Notes under the pieces: model-generated
The model's database searches: none
Seen by the model: only the letters and a program-made list of their open reading frames with translations
What the model was told of the DNA's origin: nothing
Shown here: one piece after another, positions 30,533-39,988 of the stretch
Numbering within the stretch: the first letter of the stretch is position 1
Layout of the letters: every line of letters starts with the position of its first letter
Source of the DNA: an uncultured Gemmata sp.
Lineage (GTDB): Bacteria; Planctomycetota; Planctomycetia; Gemmatales; Gemmataceae
DNA: 64,000 bases
NCBI GenBank assembly: GCA_937924775.1
Contig: CALDUT010000005.1
Span: 46,427-110,426 of the forward strand
Reading direction: 5' to 3'
Position numbers and translations under genes: made by a program

Positions 30533-31526
30533 GAACACTCTTATTGTGCTTTCAGGGCTTGTTATTGGCCAGCCGCCAGCATTGGCCGCGACGTTTCATT
30601 CACCTAATCCCGTGGCTGCCAAGGGGGAGGTTCAGGCGGGCCCGCCGCTGCTTCACACCTTCGACCTTGTCAACATGACCAACAAGACGGTCACCATCAC
30701 AAAAATCGAAGCCGGTTGTGGCTGTTTGCGGCAATCGTTAGGCCAAATGGTACTCCAGCCGGGGGCAAAAACGCAACTGATCCTGGAAGTCAACACGCTC
30801 ACTCAGCCAGAAGGCCCCAATCGCTGGCAAGCGGTTGTTTCCTACACCTTACAATCACCGGGCGTTCCAGATCAAACCGGGGAACTTCTCCTGCAGATTA
30901 CTGCAACACTAATTCGTGAAGTGATCATTCAACCCCCGCAAATCGCTTTTTCGGCCACCGGCTCCGCATCGCAAACCCTCACGATCACGGACAAACGGCC
31001 AAAACCTCTGACAGTGACGAAAGTTACGACGTCAGCCCCCCATCTGTCGGCCCAATGGGCCCCATCCGCCAAGCCTTTGGCCGGCAGGCCGCTGACGCAA
31101 ACGGTCACTGTTCAACTTCTGGCCAACGCTCCGGTAGGTCATCGGGATGAAGTTGTGGTTCTGTATACGGATGATCCCGCGTATCCGGAACTGCGGGTAC
31201 CGGTGCGGGTGCAGAAACATGCGGCGGCGACCGTGCGGGTTGTTCCTGAAGAAGTGAATTTGCGGCTCGCGGCTGGGCAAACGGACGCCTCGGCGTTGGT
31301 GCAGTTGCGTTCACGCGACGGCCAAGACATCGCCATCGCCCATGTGGAAAGTGATCTCCCGGGGATCTTGCTGAAGCATTCTAATGGTCGCGGCGCGGTG
31401 GCTACGCTCCGTATCACGATACCAGAGAACCTGACGACGCAGGCCGGGAAGTGCCATGTCCGCGTGCGGCTTGAGGATCAGAGTGAAGCGGTCATTCCCG
31501 TAATGTGGACGGGCCGGAAGAAATAA
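30531..31526 (+). CDS. DUF1573 secreted protein
   Basis: 331 residues from the ATG at 30531. The N-terminus MNTLIVLSGLVIGQPPALA is a signal peptide, though it lacks the usual positive charge; an in-frame GTG at 30513 would add VAIREV with an Arg. The DUF1573 domain follows (FDLVNMTNKTVTITKIEAGCGCLRQSLG with the Cys-Gly-Cys signature), then two more Ig-like beta domains (TLTITDKRPKPLTVTKV, LRLAAGQTDASALVQLRSRDG). Probably an extracytoplasmic protein of unknown role. Head-to-head with the Sfp gene. Confidence 0.83.
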   Translation: MNTLIVLSGLVIGQPPALAATFHSPNPVAAKGEVQAGPPLLHTFDLVNMTNKTVTITKIEAGCGCLRQSLGQMVLQPGAKTQLILEVNTLTQPEGPNRWQAVVSYTLQSPGVPDQTGELLLQITATLIREVIIQPPQIAFSATGSASQTLTITDKRPKPLTVTKVTTSAPHLSAQWAPSAKPLAGRPLTQTVTVQLLANAPVGHRDEVVVLYTDDPAYPELRVPVRVQKHAAATVRVVPEEVNLRLAAGQTDASALVQLRSRDGQDIAIAHVESDLPGILLKHSNGRGAVATLRITIPENLTTQAGKCHVRVRLEDQSEAVIPVMWTGRKK

Positions 31527-31735
31527 CAGCCAAGGCCGCTTTGGGTTGAAATCCGCGACCGCGTGGGATTCCAAGTGAGTATGGTAGGCTTTTGATACTA
31601 ACCCAGAGGGTGGGGCCCTTTCATTCACGGGCTTGCGGAGCGAGAAAATCCTGGCTCCTGGAGGTCAACAGCTTCAAAATTTCATTTACAATGGGAGAAG
31701 GTTAGCAAAAGAAGGTATCGCCAATATATGGATGG

Positions 31736-31756
31736 GGTTTCAGAATGCTTGAAACC
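31736..31756. promoter_or_regulatory. 21-bp interrupted palindrome before rex
   Basis: GGTTTCA-N7-TGAAACC, 38 bases before the rex start. The arms match perfectly. The half-sites do not follow the known Rex consensus (TTGTGAA...TTCACAA), so it may serve another regulator or an autoregulatory site of altered specificity. Confidence 0.45.
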
Positions 31757-31794
31757 ATAGAGTCGGGGGACGTTGTCGGGCTTGCAGTGGGGGG

Positions 31795-32466
31795 ATGAAC
31801 TTGGATAACCAGTCCACGGAGCGTCACCAGCGGTTGTCGCGTGCGGCGGCGCAGCGTTTGAGCTTGTACCTGCGGTGTGTGGGCCGTTGGCCCAGCGGGG
31901 AAGACACCATCTCCAGCGGGCAGATCGCGGAAGCCGTGGGTGTCAGCGATGCCCAAGTTCGTCGGGATTTGGCGGCTTTAGGCCATTTGGGTCAACGCGG
32001 GGTCGGCTATGACCCGCGCGAGTTGGCCCAGGCGATTCGCACAGCGCTGGGAATCGATCGGCAGTGGCGAGCCGTTTTGGTGGGGGTTGGTAACCTCGGC
32101 CGGGCGTTGTTGAAATACCAAGGCTTTCGGGCGCAAGGATTTGAGATTGTTGGGCTGTTTGATAGCGACCCGGCCAAGCTGGATCAGGAAATTGAGGGTC
32201 TGCGGGTGGAGCCGGTTGAACACCTGACGGCACGGACCGCAGCCCTACAAGCCGAGCTTGCCGTGCTGACGGTTCCTGCGGATACGGCTCAGGCCGTGGC
32301 CGAAAGTCTGGTAGCTGCAGGAATCCGCGGGATTTTGAACTTTGCCCCGGTGGTGCTGAAACTGCCCCGGCAGGTCCGTTTGGTGACGGTCGATTTGGCC
32401 ATTCAGCTTGAACAATTGGCCTTTCAGGTGCAACATGGCGACTTCCGCCCGCCCGAGGATGATTGA
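31795..32466 (+). CDS. rex: Redox-sensing transcriptional repressor Rex
   Basis: Senses the NADH/NAD+ ratio and represses fermentation and respiration genes. The N-terminal winged helix is clear (SSGQIAEAVGVSDAQVRRDLAALG), followed by GQRGVGYD and the Rossmann nucleotide loop GVGNLGRALLKY, then GLFDSDPAKLD and the C-terminal swap helix (VTVDLAIQLEQLAF). 223 residues. ATG at 31795. Single gene, preceded by a 268-base gap holding a palindrome. Confidence 0.94.
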   Translation: MNLDNQSTERHQRLSRAAAQRLSLYLRCVGRWPSGEDTISSGQIAEAVGVSDAQVRRDLAALGHLGQRGVGYDPRELAQAIRTALGIDRQWRAVLVGVGNLGRALLKYQGFRAQGFEIVGLFDSDPAKLDQEIEGLRVEPVEHLTARTAALQAELAVLTVPADTAQAVAESLVAAGIRGILNFAPVVLKLPRQVRLVTVDLAIQLEQLAFQVQHGDFRPPEDD

Positions 32467-32516
32467 ACGGCAGCCCCAGAAGCGGGTAGGAACTGGAAGG
32501 ATCTCTCAAGCACCTC

Positions 32517-33581
32517 CTAGCGAACGTCTTTGACGCAACGGAACCCCGTGTGATTGGCGCTGCTGTCGATCGGGTTTTTGTCACGGGCCGAGGGAAGGTA
32601 GCGTTTGCAGTAGCCATCGTCGCACAAAAATGAACCGCCGCGGCGAACTTTCTGGGGTTGTATTTCGCCTTCGATCAACGGTCCCATGTCCGGCCCCTGG
32701 GGGTTCACCTTGGGTGAGACTTTGTAGTAGTCGGGATCATACCAATCGGCACACCATTCCCAGGCATTGCCGCTCATATCGTATAGACCATAGCCGTTGG
32801 GCGGGAAGCTCCTGACCGGGGCCAGACCCACAAAGCCATCGTCGCCACGATCGTGAGCGGGGAAGTCGCCTTGGTAGGTGTTGGCATACCACCGGCCGCC
32901 CTCGCCTTGCTTGGCGTCTCCCCAGCAGAACGGTTGGCGGTCAAGGCCACCGCGTGCGGCGAATTCCCACTCCGCTTCCGTCGGCAAGCGTTTTCCGGCC
33001 CATCGGGCGTAAGCGTTGGCATCCTCCCACGCGATTTGCACCACCGGGTAATTTTTCTTGCCTTTCACCGAACTTTGTGGCCCTTCAGGGTGCCGCCAAT
33101 TGGCCCCGGGGACATACCGCCACCACATCCCGGGATACTCGAAGGGATTGACCGCCGTCGGTACGAATACCGCCGAACCCGCTTTCAGCAAGCGCGGATC
33201 GGCGTTGGGATACTGTTCGCGCGTGGGGACTCGCTCCGCCACGGTGACATAACCGGTGGCTTTCACAAACGCGGCAAACTGAGCCACCGTGACTTCGGTA
33301 ACATCCATGTAAAATGGGGAAACGGTCACTTCATGGGCCGGACGTTCGTCCTCAGGGCCATCATCCCGACCCATCCAGAAAGTTCCCCCTGGGATGAGGA
33401 CCATCTCCGGTTCCGTATCGTCCGCTTCGCTGAGCGGATCGTATTCCCAGTCCCAACTCATAGCAATCAGAACGCCCACCAGGGTGACCAATACACCCAC
33501 TGGTATCACCCACCACCAGGACCTGGAGCGTGTTTTCGCGGAGCTAGGAGTTCGCAGCGGTTCTGAGGCTCGCTGGCTCAT
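32517..33581 (-). CDS. Formylglycine-generating enzyme (SUMF1 family) with membrane anchor
   Basis: Oxidises the active-site Cys or Ser of sulfatases to formylglycine. The ATG at 33581 begins a short basic region and one membrane helix (WWWVIPVGVLVTLVGVLIAM), then the FGE fold (MVLIPGGTFWMGRDDGPEDE, WEDANAYARWAGKRLPTEAEWEFAARGG, YDMSGNAWEWCADWYD). The C-terminus contains GGSFLCDDGYCKRYLPSARD: two Cys five residues apart, matching the Cys336/Cys341 pair of human SUMF1, so this is a true FGE rather than a fold-only relative. No sulfatase gene is in the window, so its substrates lie elsewhere. The longer TTG start at 33596 is less likely. Confidence 0.9.
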   Translation of the reverse strand: MSQRASEPLRTPSSAKTRSRSWWWVIPVGVLVTLVGVLIAMSWDWEYDPLSEADDTEPEMVLIPGGTFWMGRDDGPEDERPAHEVTVSPFYMDVTEVTVAQFAAFVKATGYVTVAERVPTREQYPNADPRLLKAGSAVFVPTAVNPFEYPGMWWRYVPGANWRHPEGPQSSVKGKKNYPVVQIAWEDANAYARWAGKRLPTEAEWEFAARGGLDRQPFCWGDAKQGEGGRWYANTYQGDFPAHDRGDDGFVGLAPVRSFPPNGYGLYDMSGNAWEWCADWYDPDYYKVSPKVNPQGPDMGPLIEGEIQPQKVRRGGSFLCDDGYCKRYLPSARDKNPIDSSANHTGFRCVKDVR

Positions 33582-33693
33582 GCTACAACCCAACAACGGG
33601 CGAAGAGATCTTTATCACCGCACATTGTAACAAGCCGCAGAGTGCGAGGAACCGTATTTCACGGGGGATTTTCGTGACGGGTGTCCCAGTTCC

Positions 33694-33717
33694 CCCCCTC
33701 GAAGCTCGAAGGAGGGG
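33694..33717. terminator. GC-rich inverted repeat near the end of the MFS gene
   Basis: CCCCTC and GAGGGG around GAAGCTCGAAG, in the gap between the FGE gene and the MFS transporter gene on minus. It lies upstream of FGE and downstream of MFS in transcription, so a terminator for the MFS gene is possible. No T run. Confidence 0.3.
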
Positions 33718-33819
33718 CCGTGACCCCAATAAGCGTTAGCTATTCACAACGTCCAGACCCCTAATTTCATCGTGGTCCACAGGTCCATCGTTCATGCTTT
33801 GTTGCAAAGGCTTGCTCGT

Positions 33820-35079
33820 TCACAGCTTGCGGGCCGACAACACAATGGCCCCGGCGGTCATGAACGCCGCTGCGGTGAGTAACCCCACCTCCGCACCCAG
33901 CGCAAACAACAGCCCAAACCCCATACTAGCGATGAAATCACCCAAACCGTTGATGGTGGCCAAAACACCCATTCCCGTGCCGCGAAGGCTAGAATCCGGT
34001 ACCAAATCGGCCGTCAGGGCCGGTTCGAGGGCCTCTTCAATCGCCAGATACACTCCTGCTAAGCCAAACAGTATCGCCAACCAACCCAGACTGACGGTTT
34101 CTGTCAGAAACAGGACCGCGAAACCGGCCATCACCCCGGCGCCGAGGGCATATCCACCCACCAACGTGATGCGATGGCCAAACCGGTCACCTAGCCACCC
34201 GGCGGGGAAGGCCGCGATTGCCCCGGCGGCGTTCTTCCCGGCGTACAACAACCCGGCCAGTGTGGCCGCGTCTTGCATCCCGTGGCTGGGCGTCAGCAGA
34301 ACTGTGGCCACAAAAATGAGAAGAGTGTGTGAGAAGTCACCGATCCCAAAGAGAAATACTGGGGCCAAAAATCGCCAAAACCCACGTGGTAGTAGTTGCA
34401 GTGACGTTCCCAATCGCAGTCCGGGTTTGGGAGTGAAACGGTGTTCGTGAATCAGTAGGGCGAAGGTGATGGCCGCTCCTAACCCCGGAATCAAGGTGAT
34501 GAGAAAGACCGCACGATACACCGCGGCGGGCTGAGCGAACCATTCGCTCGGCAGCATTGCGACAAGACCAGCCCCCACCAGCGGGCCGACAATCGCTCCG
34601 AGGGTATCTCCCGCGCGGTGAAAGCCAAACGCCTTTCCCCGGTTTGCTTCATCCACAGCATCAGCCAGAATCGCATTCCGCAGAGGTCCGCGCAGCCCCT
34701 TGCCGATCCACGCCAGCGATTTCGCTAGGAAAACCAAGGGCCAGCCAACGGCCAAGGCACACAGTGCGTAGGCCGACCCGGTCAGGGCGTATCCGCTGAC
34801 CACAAAGGCTTTGCGGTGGCCAATGCGGTCGGAATACCAACCCATCAGCAATTTCACACCATTGGCCAGAAGATCCGCGATGCCTTCAATGGCTCCCAGC
34901 ACGCGGCCGGCAACATCGGGCGGCAGACCGAGGATTAGGAGAAATCCCGGTAGGATCGCCGTGGCCATTTCGTAGCCAAAGTCGGCGAGGAAGCTCGTCA
35001 GCCCAGCGCCCAGAACGGTTCGGTTCAGCCAGCCAGTGGCCGGGGTTTCTATAGAGGCTTCAGCTTCAGGAGAAGTCAC
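33820..35079 (-). CDS. MFS transporter
   Basis: 419 residues with about 12 hydrophobic segments. The family signature between helices 2 and 3 is seen as GWYSDRIGHRKAFVVSG, and a second copy in the middle as GWLGDRFGHRITLVGG. The first helix carries FLADFGYEMATAILPGFL, a DF.YE pattern seen in some planctomycete and cyanobacterial MFS proteins. Probably an inner-membrane proton-driven exporter or permease; substrate cannot be told. It ends 29 bases before the DUF1501 gene begins on the same strand in sequence, so the DUF1501 gene lies upstream in transcription. Confidence 0.9.
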   Translation of the reverse strand: MTSPEAEASIETPATGWLNRTVLGAGLTSFLADFGYEMATAILPGFLLILGLPPDVAGRVLGAIEGIADLLANGVKLLMGWYSDRIGHRKAFVVSGYALTGSAYALCALAVGWPLVFLAKSLAWIGKGLRGPLRNAILADAVDEANRGKAFGFHRAGDTLGAIVGPLVGAGLVAMLPSEWFAQPAAVYRAVFLITLIPGLGAAITFALLIHEHRFTPKPGLRLGTSLQLLPRGFWRFLAPVFLFGIGDFSHTLLIFVATVLLTPSHGMQDAATLAGLLYAGKNAAGAIAAFPAGWLGDRFGHRITLVGGYALGAGVMAGFAVLFLTETVSLGWLAILFGLAGVYLAIEEALEPALTADLVPDSSLRGTGMGVLATINGLGDFIASMGFGLLFALGAEVGLLTAAAFMTAGAIVLSARKL

Positions 35080-35108
35080 AGCCGCACGCGTTGGGGGGTA
35101 TCAGGAGG

Positions 35109-36368
35109 TCATCCCAATAAGGCTTTGATAGGCGTTCCCTCACTGCGTGGGAAGGTGCGACCGATGGGGCTCCGCAAGGTCTTTTCGTGATTGATACCCA
35201 AAGCGGCCAAAATGGTGGCGTGCAGATTCTGGATCGGTTGCGGGTCGTGGGGTTGTTTGCCGCCGGTCGGGTCGCTTTCCCCCACGACACGGCCACCGAC
35301 AATGCCGCCCCCGGCGATTGCCGCCGTGAAATTGTGGGGCCAATGATCGCGACCGGCCAAGGCGTTGAGCTTCGGGGTGCGGCCAAATTCCCCCACGCAC
35401 ACCACCACAGTATGGCGGAGCAGGTCACGACGTTTCAGATCGCGGATGAGGGCGGCGAAAGCCGGATCGAGCGTCGTTTTGAGCTGCTGAGTCAGTTCAT
35501 GGTTATTGGCGTGGGTATCCCAGCCGCTGAGGGTCACTTCGACACACCGAACACCGACCTCGATCAATCGCCGGGCCGCCAAACAACCCCGGCCAAATGG
35601 CGTGTCACCGTATTCACGGCGGATGGCAAGCGATTCTTGGGAAACATCGAAAGCTTTCAACTGTTCGGAACTCATCATTCGTTGGGCCCGCTCGAGTGTG
35701 TCGCGATGACCGGTTCCGGCCACCCGCGCTCCGCGACCTTGGGCAAAGGCGCTTTCCACAATTTTCAGATCCTCTAGTCGCTGTTGGAAGCGATCGCGAG
35801 CAACCGGTGGCGTGGTATCGGGGACCGGTTGGGCCGGATCGTACACTTTGAAAGCATCGTATTCCGCCCCGAGAACGCCGCCGCGAGCGGGCCAATCGTT
35901 AGGTAGAATGGAGATGTGCCGGGGAATGTCGAGCCGCTCGTCGGGTAGGGCATGGCACACAATCGCTCCCAGCGAAGGGTAGGTGATGGTGGCATCGGGC
36001 CGGTAGCCGGTTTTGACGGTCGCTGTTCCGCGTTCGTGGTCGCCTTCCTTGCTCCACAGCGAACGCACCAAAGCAATATACTCCATTTGCTCGGCGAGCT
36101 GCTCCAGCCCCGAGGCCAATTGGATGCCCTTGACGGCCGTGGCGATCGCGGTGGTACCCGCGGCGACGGCGGTACCGGGTTTGGGGTCGAACGTTTCCAA
36201 TTGACTGGGGCCACCGGCCATCCACAAAACGATGAGCGATCGGGCCGGCTGGTGATTTTGCTCCGCGGCGCGGGCCATGGCAGAACCCAGAGGCGTTAAC
36301 CACGCGTAGGAGCTGAAAGTGCCGGCCAGAAATTGACGGCGATGGACCGGAAGTTCCCAGGCAACCAC
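35109..36368 (-). CDS. DUF1501 protein
   Basis: Planctomycete protein of the alkaline-phosphatase clan with unknown substrate. The GTG at 36366-36368 has AAGGGAG eight bases upstream and gives MVAWELPVHRRQFLAG, a twin-arginine-like leader. Family motifs include LIVLWMAGGPSQLETFDPK, SLWSKEGDHERGT, SGWDTHANNHE and EFGRTPKLNALAGRDHWP, with metal-binding residues in GWDTH and GRDHW. 419 residues, near family length. It has no DUF1549/DUF1553 partner next to it. An ATG at 36398 is an alternative start. Confidence 0.9.
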   Translation of the reverse strand: MVAWELPVHRRQFLAGTFSSYAWLTPLGSAMARAAEQNHQPARSLIVLWMAGGPSQLETFDPKPGTAVAAGTTAIATAVKGIQLASGLEQLAEQMEYIALVRSLWSKEGDHERGTATVKTGYRPDATITYPSLGAIVCHALPDERLDIPRHISILPNDWPARGGVLGAEYDAFKVYDPAQPVPDTTPPVARDRFQQRLEDLKIVESAFAQGRGARVAGTGHRDTLERAQRMMSSEQLKAFDVSQESLAIRREYGDTPFGRGCLAARRLIEVGVRCVEVTLSGWDTHANNHELTQQLKTTLDPAFAALIRDLKRRDLLRHTVVVCVGEFGRTPKLNALAGRDHWPHNFTAAIAGGGIVGGRVVGESDPTGGKQPHDPQPIQNLHATILAALGINHEKTLRSPIGRTFPRSEGTPIKALLG

Positions 36369-36594
36369 AGTGAAAGCTCCCTTCCCCCAGTGAAACATTG
36401 GTCGGAGAGGTTTACCTGGCCGGTACGAGGGAAGTTTCACGGATGTAGCGAGTTCTTCTCCCGAATGCGGCTTTCAGGCAGGAGATTTGGCCATGCTTCG
36501 CGGCAGCTGTCACGGAGCGTGGGACATTTCGCTTGTGCTGAAATTTTATACATATACCAAAATCGCCCAACTTAAGGGGGGACTGACACCCCCG

Positions 36595-36618
36595 TTACAC
36601 ATCGCTTTACACATCGCT
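36595..36618 (-). repeat. 12-base tandem duplication with doubled stop codons
   Basis: On the minus strand the 3' end of the DUF2237 gene reads AGCGATGTGTAA twice in a row, in frame. The second copy carries a second TAA, so the protein ends at the first and the duplicate lies just beyond it. Confidence 0.6.
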
Positions 36619-36987
36619 TTCAAGAGGGATGGCGTGGCGTTGGAGGTCTTCGAGATCGACGAATTCCAACGCATGGATGTGGGTGGCTTCCAGAATGACC
36701 GGGCAGGCGACACCGGCCTCGAGGGATTGTTTCCAGCGGGTGATACAGACACACCAACGGTCCCCGGGTTTCAGTCCTGGAAAACCGTACAGCGGAAAGG
36801 GGGTGATAAGGTCGTTACCAATCGACTTCTGATGGGCGAGAAACTCGGCTGTCACCTGGCAGCAGATGGTGTGAAGTCCTTCGTCATCGGGGCCGGTATT
36901 GCAGCAACCGTCGCGGTAGAAACCCGTCAGCGGTTTGAGCGAGCAGGTTTGTAGAGGTCCTCCGAGAACATTTTTGGCGGTCGGCAT
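36607..36987 (-). CDS. DUF2237 protein
   Basis: 126 residues matching the DUF2237 family nearly end to end: NVLGGPLQTCSLKPLTGFYRDGCCNTGPDDEGLHTICC, YGFPGLKPGDRWCVCITRW and VILEATHIHALEFVDLEDLQ. The function is unknown; the conserved Cys residues suggest metal or disulfide chemistry. Its first 61 bases overlap the C-terminal end of the upstream hydrolase frame on the same strand, so both genes and mdh probably form one transcript. Confidence 0.88.
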   Translation of the reverse strand: MPTAKNVLGGPLQTCSLKPLTGFYRDGCCNTGPDDEGLHTICCQVTAEFLAHQKSIGNDLITPFPLYGFPGLKPGDRWCVCITRWKQSLEAGVACPVILEATHIHALEFVDLEDLQRHAIPLESDV

Positions 36988-37514
36988 GGTGTTAGTCCTG
37001 GTTGGGGGGTGTGATGCGCGGTGGTTTCAGTCATCATAGTCAGAATAAGGCGCTGAACAGCGGGATGATCCATCAAAAATCCGTGCCACACCGGCACACG
37101 CACCGGTTCGACGCCCGGCAGCCGGCATTCCTCCACGGTGACGATCAGATCGTTTTCGGCTTCGCCCAGCGGCAGCCAGCGGCCGCGAGGGCCGGCGGCT
37201 CCTGCGATCAGTGTGAACGGAACATGTTCCAACGGCGGCAGTTGCGCCATCCGTTCGGGCGTGATGAGCCAGCGGCCGCAGTCGCCGGCCCACACGCGAA
37301 AGGGGGGAAACCACCGCCATGCCCACCGGGCCATCCGGGGGGGCACCTGAGGTGTGCCCAAATACACGAGGCGGTGAACGTTCAGCTCCGGCACATCGGT
37401 CACCGCGACACGCAGCAATAGCCCTCCGAGGGAATGACCGATCAACCCGACGGCGGCCGACCGTCGGGCGAGGTTTTGTAACAGTCGCACCAACCGTTGG
37501 CGAGTTCGTGCCAC
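36927..37514 (-). CDS. Alpha/beta hydrolase, C-terminal open part of an interrupted gene
   Basis: Serine hydrolase fold, PGAP1/lipase-like. The nucleophile elbow IGHSLGGLLLRVA, a later LVYLGTP, the acid residue region (GEAENDLIVTVEE) and the His in VPVWHGFLMDH are present. The open frame begins at a GTG at 37512-37514, but the family fold needs about 40 more N-terminal residues. Those exist in the same frame up to an ATG at 37637, separated by one TAA at 37569-37571. If translation restarts at the GTG, the product lacks the first beta strand and is unlikely to fold. Called here as CDS because the frame is intact; it may be a decaying gene. Confidence 0.6.
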   Translation of the reverse strand: MARTRQRLVRLLQNLARRSAAVGLIGHSLGGLLLRVAVTDVPELNVHRLVYLGTPQVPPRMARWAWRWFPPFRVWAGDCGRWLITPERMAQLPPLEHVPFTLIAGAAGPRGRWLPLGEAENDLIVTVEECRLPGVEPVRVPVWHGFLMDHPAVQRLILTMMTETTAHHTPQPGLTPCRPPKMFSEDLYKPARSNR

Positions 37515-37637
37515 CGATTCAACAGGGCAACAGTAGCTGAAGAAGCGGGTCCGGTGCCCGGCCCGGCGTTACGCCGCTGCCAGCCCGAACATCGATAGCG
37601 GCGTACGCCCAAGTCCTTGTGCCAGAAGTACTTGCAT
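37515..37637 (-). pseudogene. 5' part of the hydrolase gene, cut off by an in-frame TAA
   Basis: ATG at 37637 gives MQVLLAQGLGRTPLSMFGLAAA, then TAA (37569-37571), then RRAGHRTRFFSYCC continuing in the same frame into the hydrolase. Family members read LVHGLGRTPxSM...LRRAGHRT here, so the stop replaces one codon and nothing is shifted. The oxyanion HG is AQG in this copy, a second sign of relaxed constraint. The ATG lies eight bases after the mdh stop, as expected of the next gene in the transcript. Confidence 0.8.
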
Positions 37638-37645
37638 CGCTCAAA

Positions 37646-38635
37646 TCAGGTCGGCAGCAAATCTTTCACCACATCTTGTTCTTGTAACAGTTCTTCGAGG
37701 GTGATTTGGAATTTCTGTTGGCCGAAGGCGTCGAGCTGCAAACCTTCCACCAGCTTCCAATTACCGTCGCCGGTGGACGTGCAGGGGTAGCCAAACACCA
37801 GCCCCGGGGGAACCCCGTATTCGCCACGGGACACAATCGCGGCGCTGGTCCAGTCGCCCGGGGGGGTTCCGCGAACAAGGCTTTTGAGGTGATCGATAGC
37901 CCCATTGGCCGCGGAAAACGACGAGGAGACTTTGGTCGTGTCGATGATGAACTTGCCTCGCTCTTGGCATTGGGGCACGAAGGTGTTTTCCAACCACGCG
38001 CGATCGGTGATCACGCGGGTGACCGGTTGGCCATGGATTTTGGCGTTGGTGAAGTCCGGATATTGGGTGTTCGAGTGGTTACCCCAAATGGTCACGCAAC
38101 TGACGGCTTCGCAGCCCACGCCAGCTTTGGCGGCCAGTGCATACACGGCCCGGTTATGATCCAACCGGGTCATCGCGTGCCAGCGATCCGCTGGTACATC
38201 CCTGCCGTTTTTGTAGGCGATGAGGCAGTTGGTGTTACACGGGTTGCCAACAACCAAAATGCGAACATCGCTGGCGGCGTTTTTGGCGATCGCTTGCCCC
38301 TGGCCGACGAAGATCGGGCCATTTTTGCGAATGAGGTCTTTGCGTTGTTCGCCAGGGCCCCGGGGAGCGGCACCCACGAGGATCGCATAGTTGCAATCTT
38401 TGAAGGCCACATTGACATCGTCCGTAATGATGACGTCTTGAAGGGTGCTGAAACCGCAGTCTTGCAGTTCGTACATGGCCCCTTCCAGATTTTTCATGGC
38501 GGCTGGCAATTCCAACAGTTGGAGAATCACTTTGGTGTCGGGACCGAACACCTCGCCGGAGGCCAGCCGCACGATCAAACTACTCGAAACCCGCCCGGCG
38601 GCCCCAGTGACCGCGACACGAACCACTTTCGGCAT
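37646..38635 (-). CDS. mdh: Malate dehydrogenase
   Basis: Interconverts malate and oxaloacetate with NAD(H). 329 residues of the MDH type found in cytosolic eukaryotic and many bacterial enzymes: [23 protein letters not shown] at the N-terminus, [15 protein letters not shown] (mobile loop with substrate Arg), [23 protein letters not shown] and the catalytic His in [16 protein letters not shown] start. Divergent from gap across 162 bases. The broken hydrolase and DUF2237 follow on the same strand. Confidence 0.97.
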   Translation of the reverse strand: MPKVVRVAVTGAAGRVSSSLIVRLASGEVFGPDTKVILQLLELPAAMKNLEGAMYELQDCGFSTLQDVIITDDVNVAFKDCNYAILVGAAPRGPGEQRKDLIRKNGPIFVGQGQAIAKNAASDVRILVVGNPCNTNCLIAYKNGRDVPADRWHAMTRLDHNRAVYALAAKAGVGCEAVSCVTIWGNHSNTQYPDFTNAKIHGQPVTRVITDRAWLENTFVPQCQERGKFIIDTTKVSSSFSAANGAIDHLKSLVRGTPPGDWTSAAIVSRGEYGVPPGLVFGYPCTSTGDGNWKLVEGLQLDAFGQQKFQITLEELLQEQDVVKDLLPT

Positions 38636-39850
<1,215 letters not shown>

Positions 39851-39988
39851 CGACATTTTGAACAACCACTACGACAGGGTTGTTTTCCAGCCAACCTGTG
39901 ATCCGACGACGAACGTTGGCCCGATTGACCACGCGGATAGGCTCTGCGGCCTGGGCGTGGTTCTGTTCAGACCATCGGAGATACTGGA

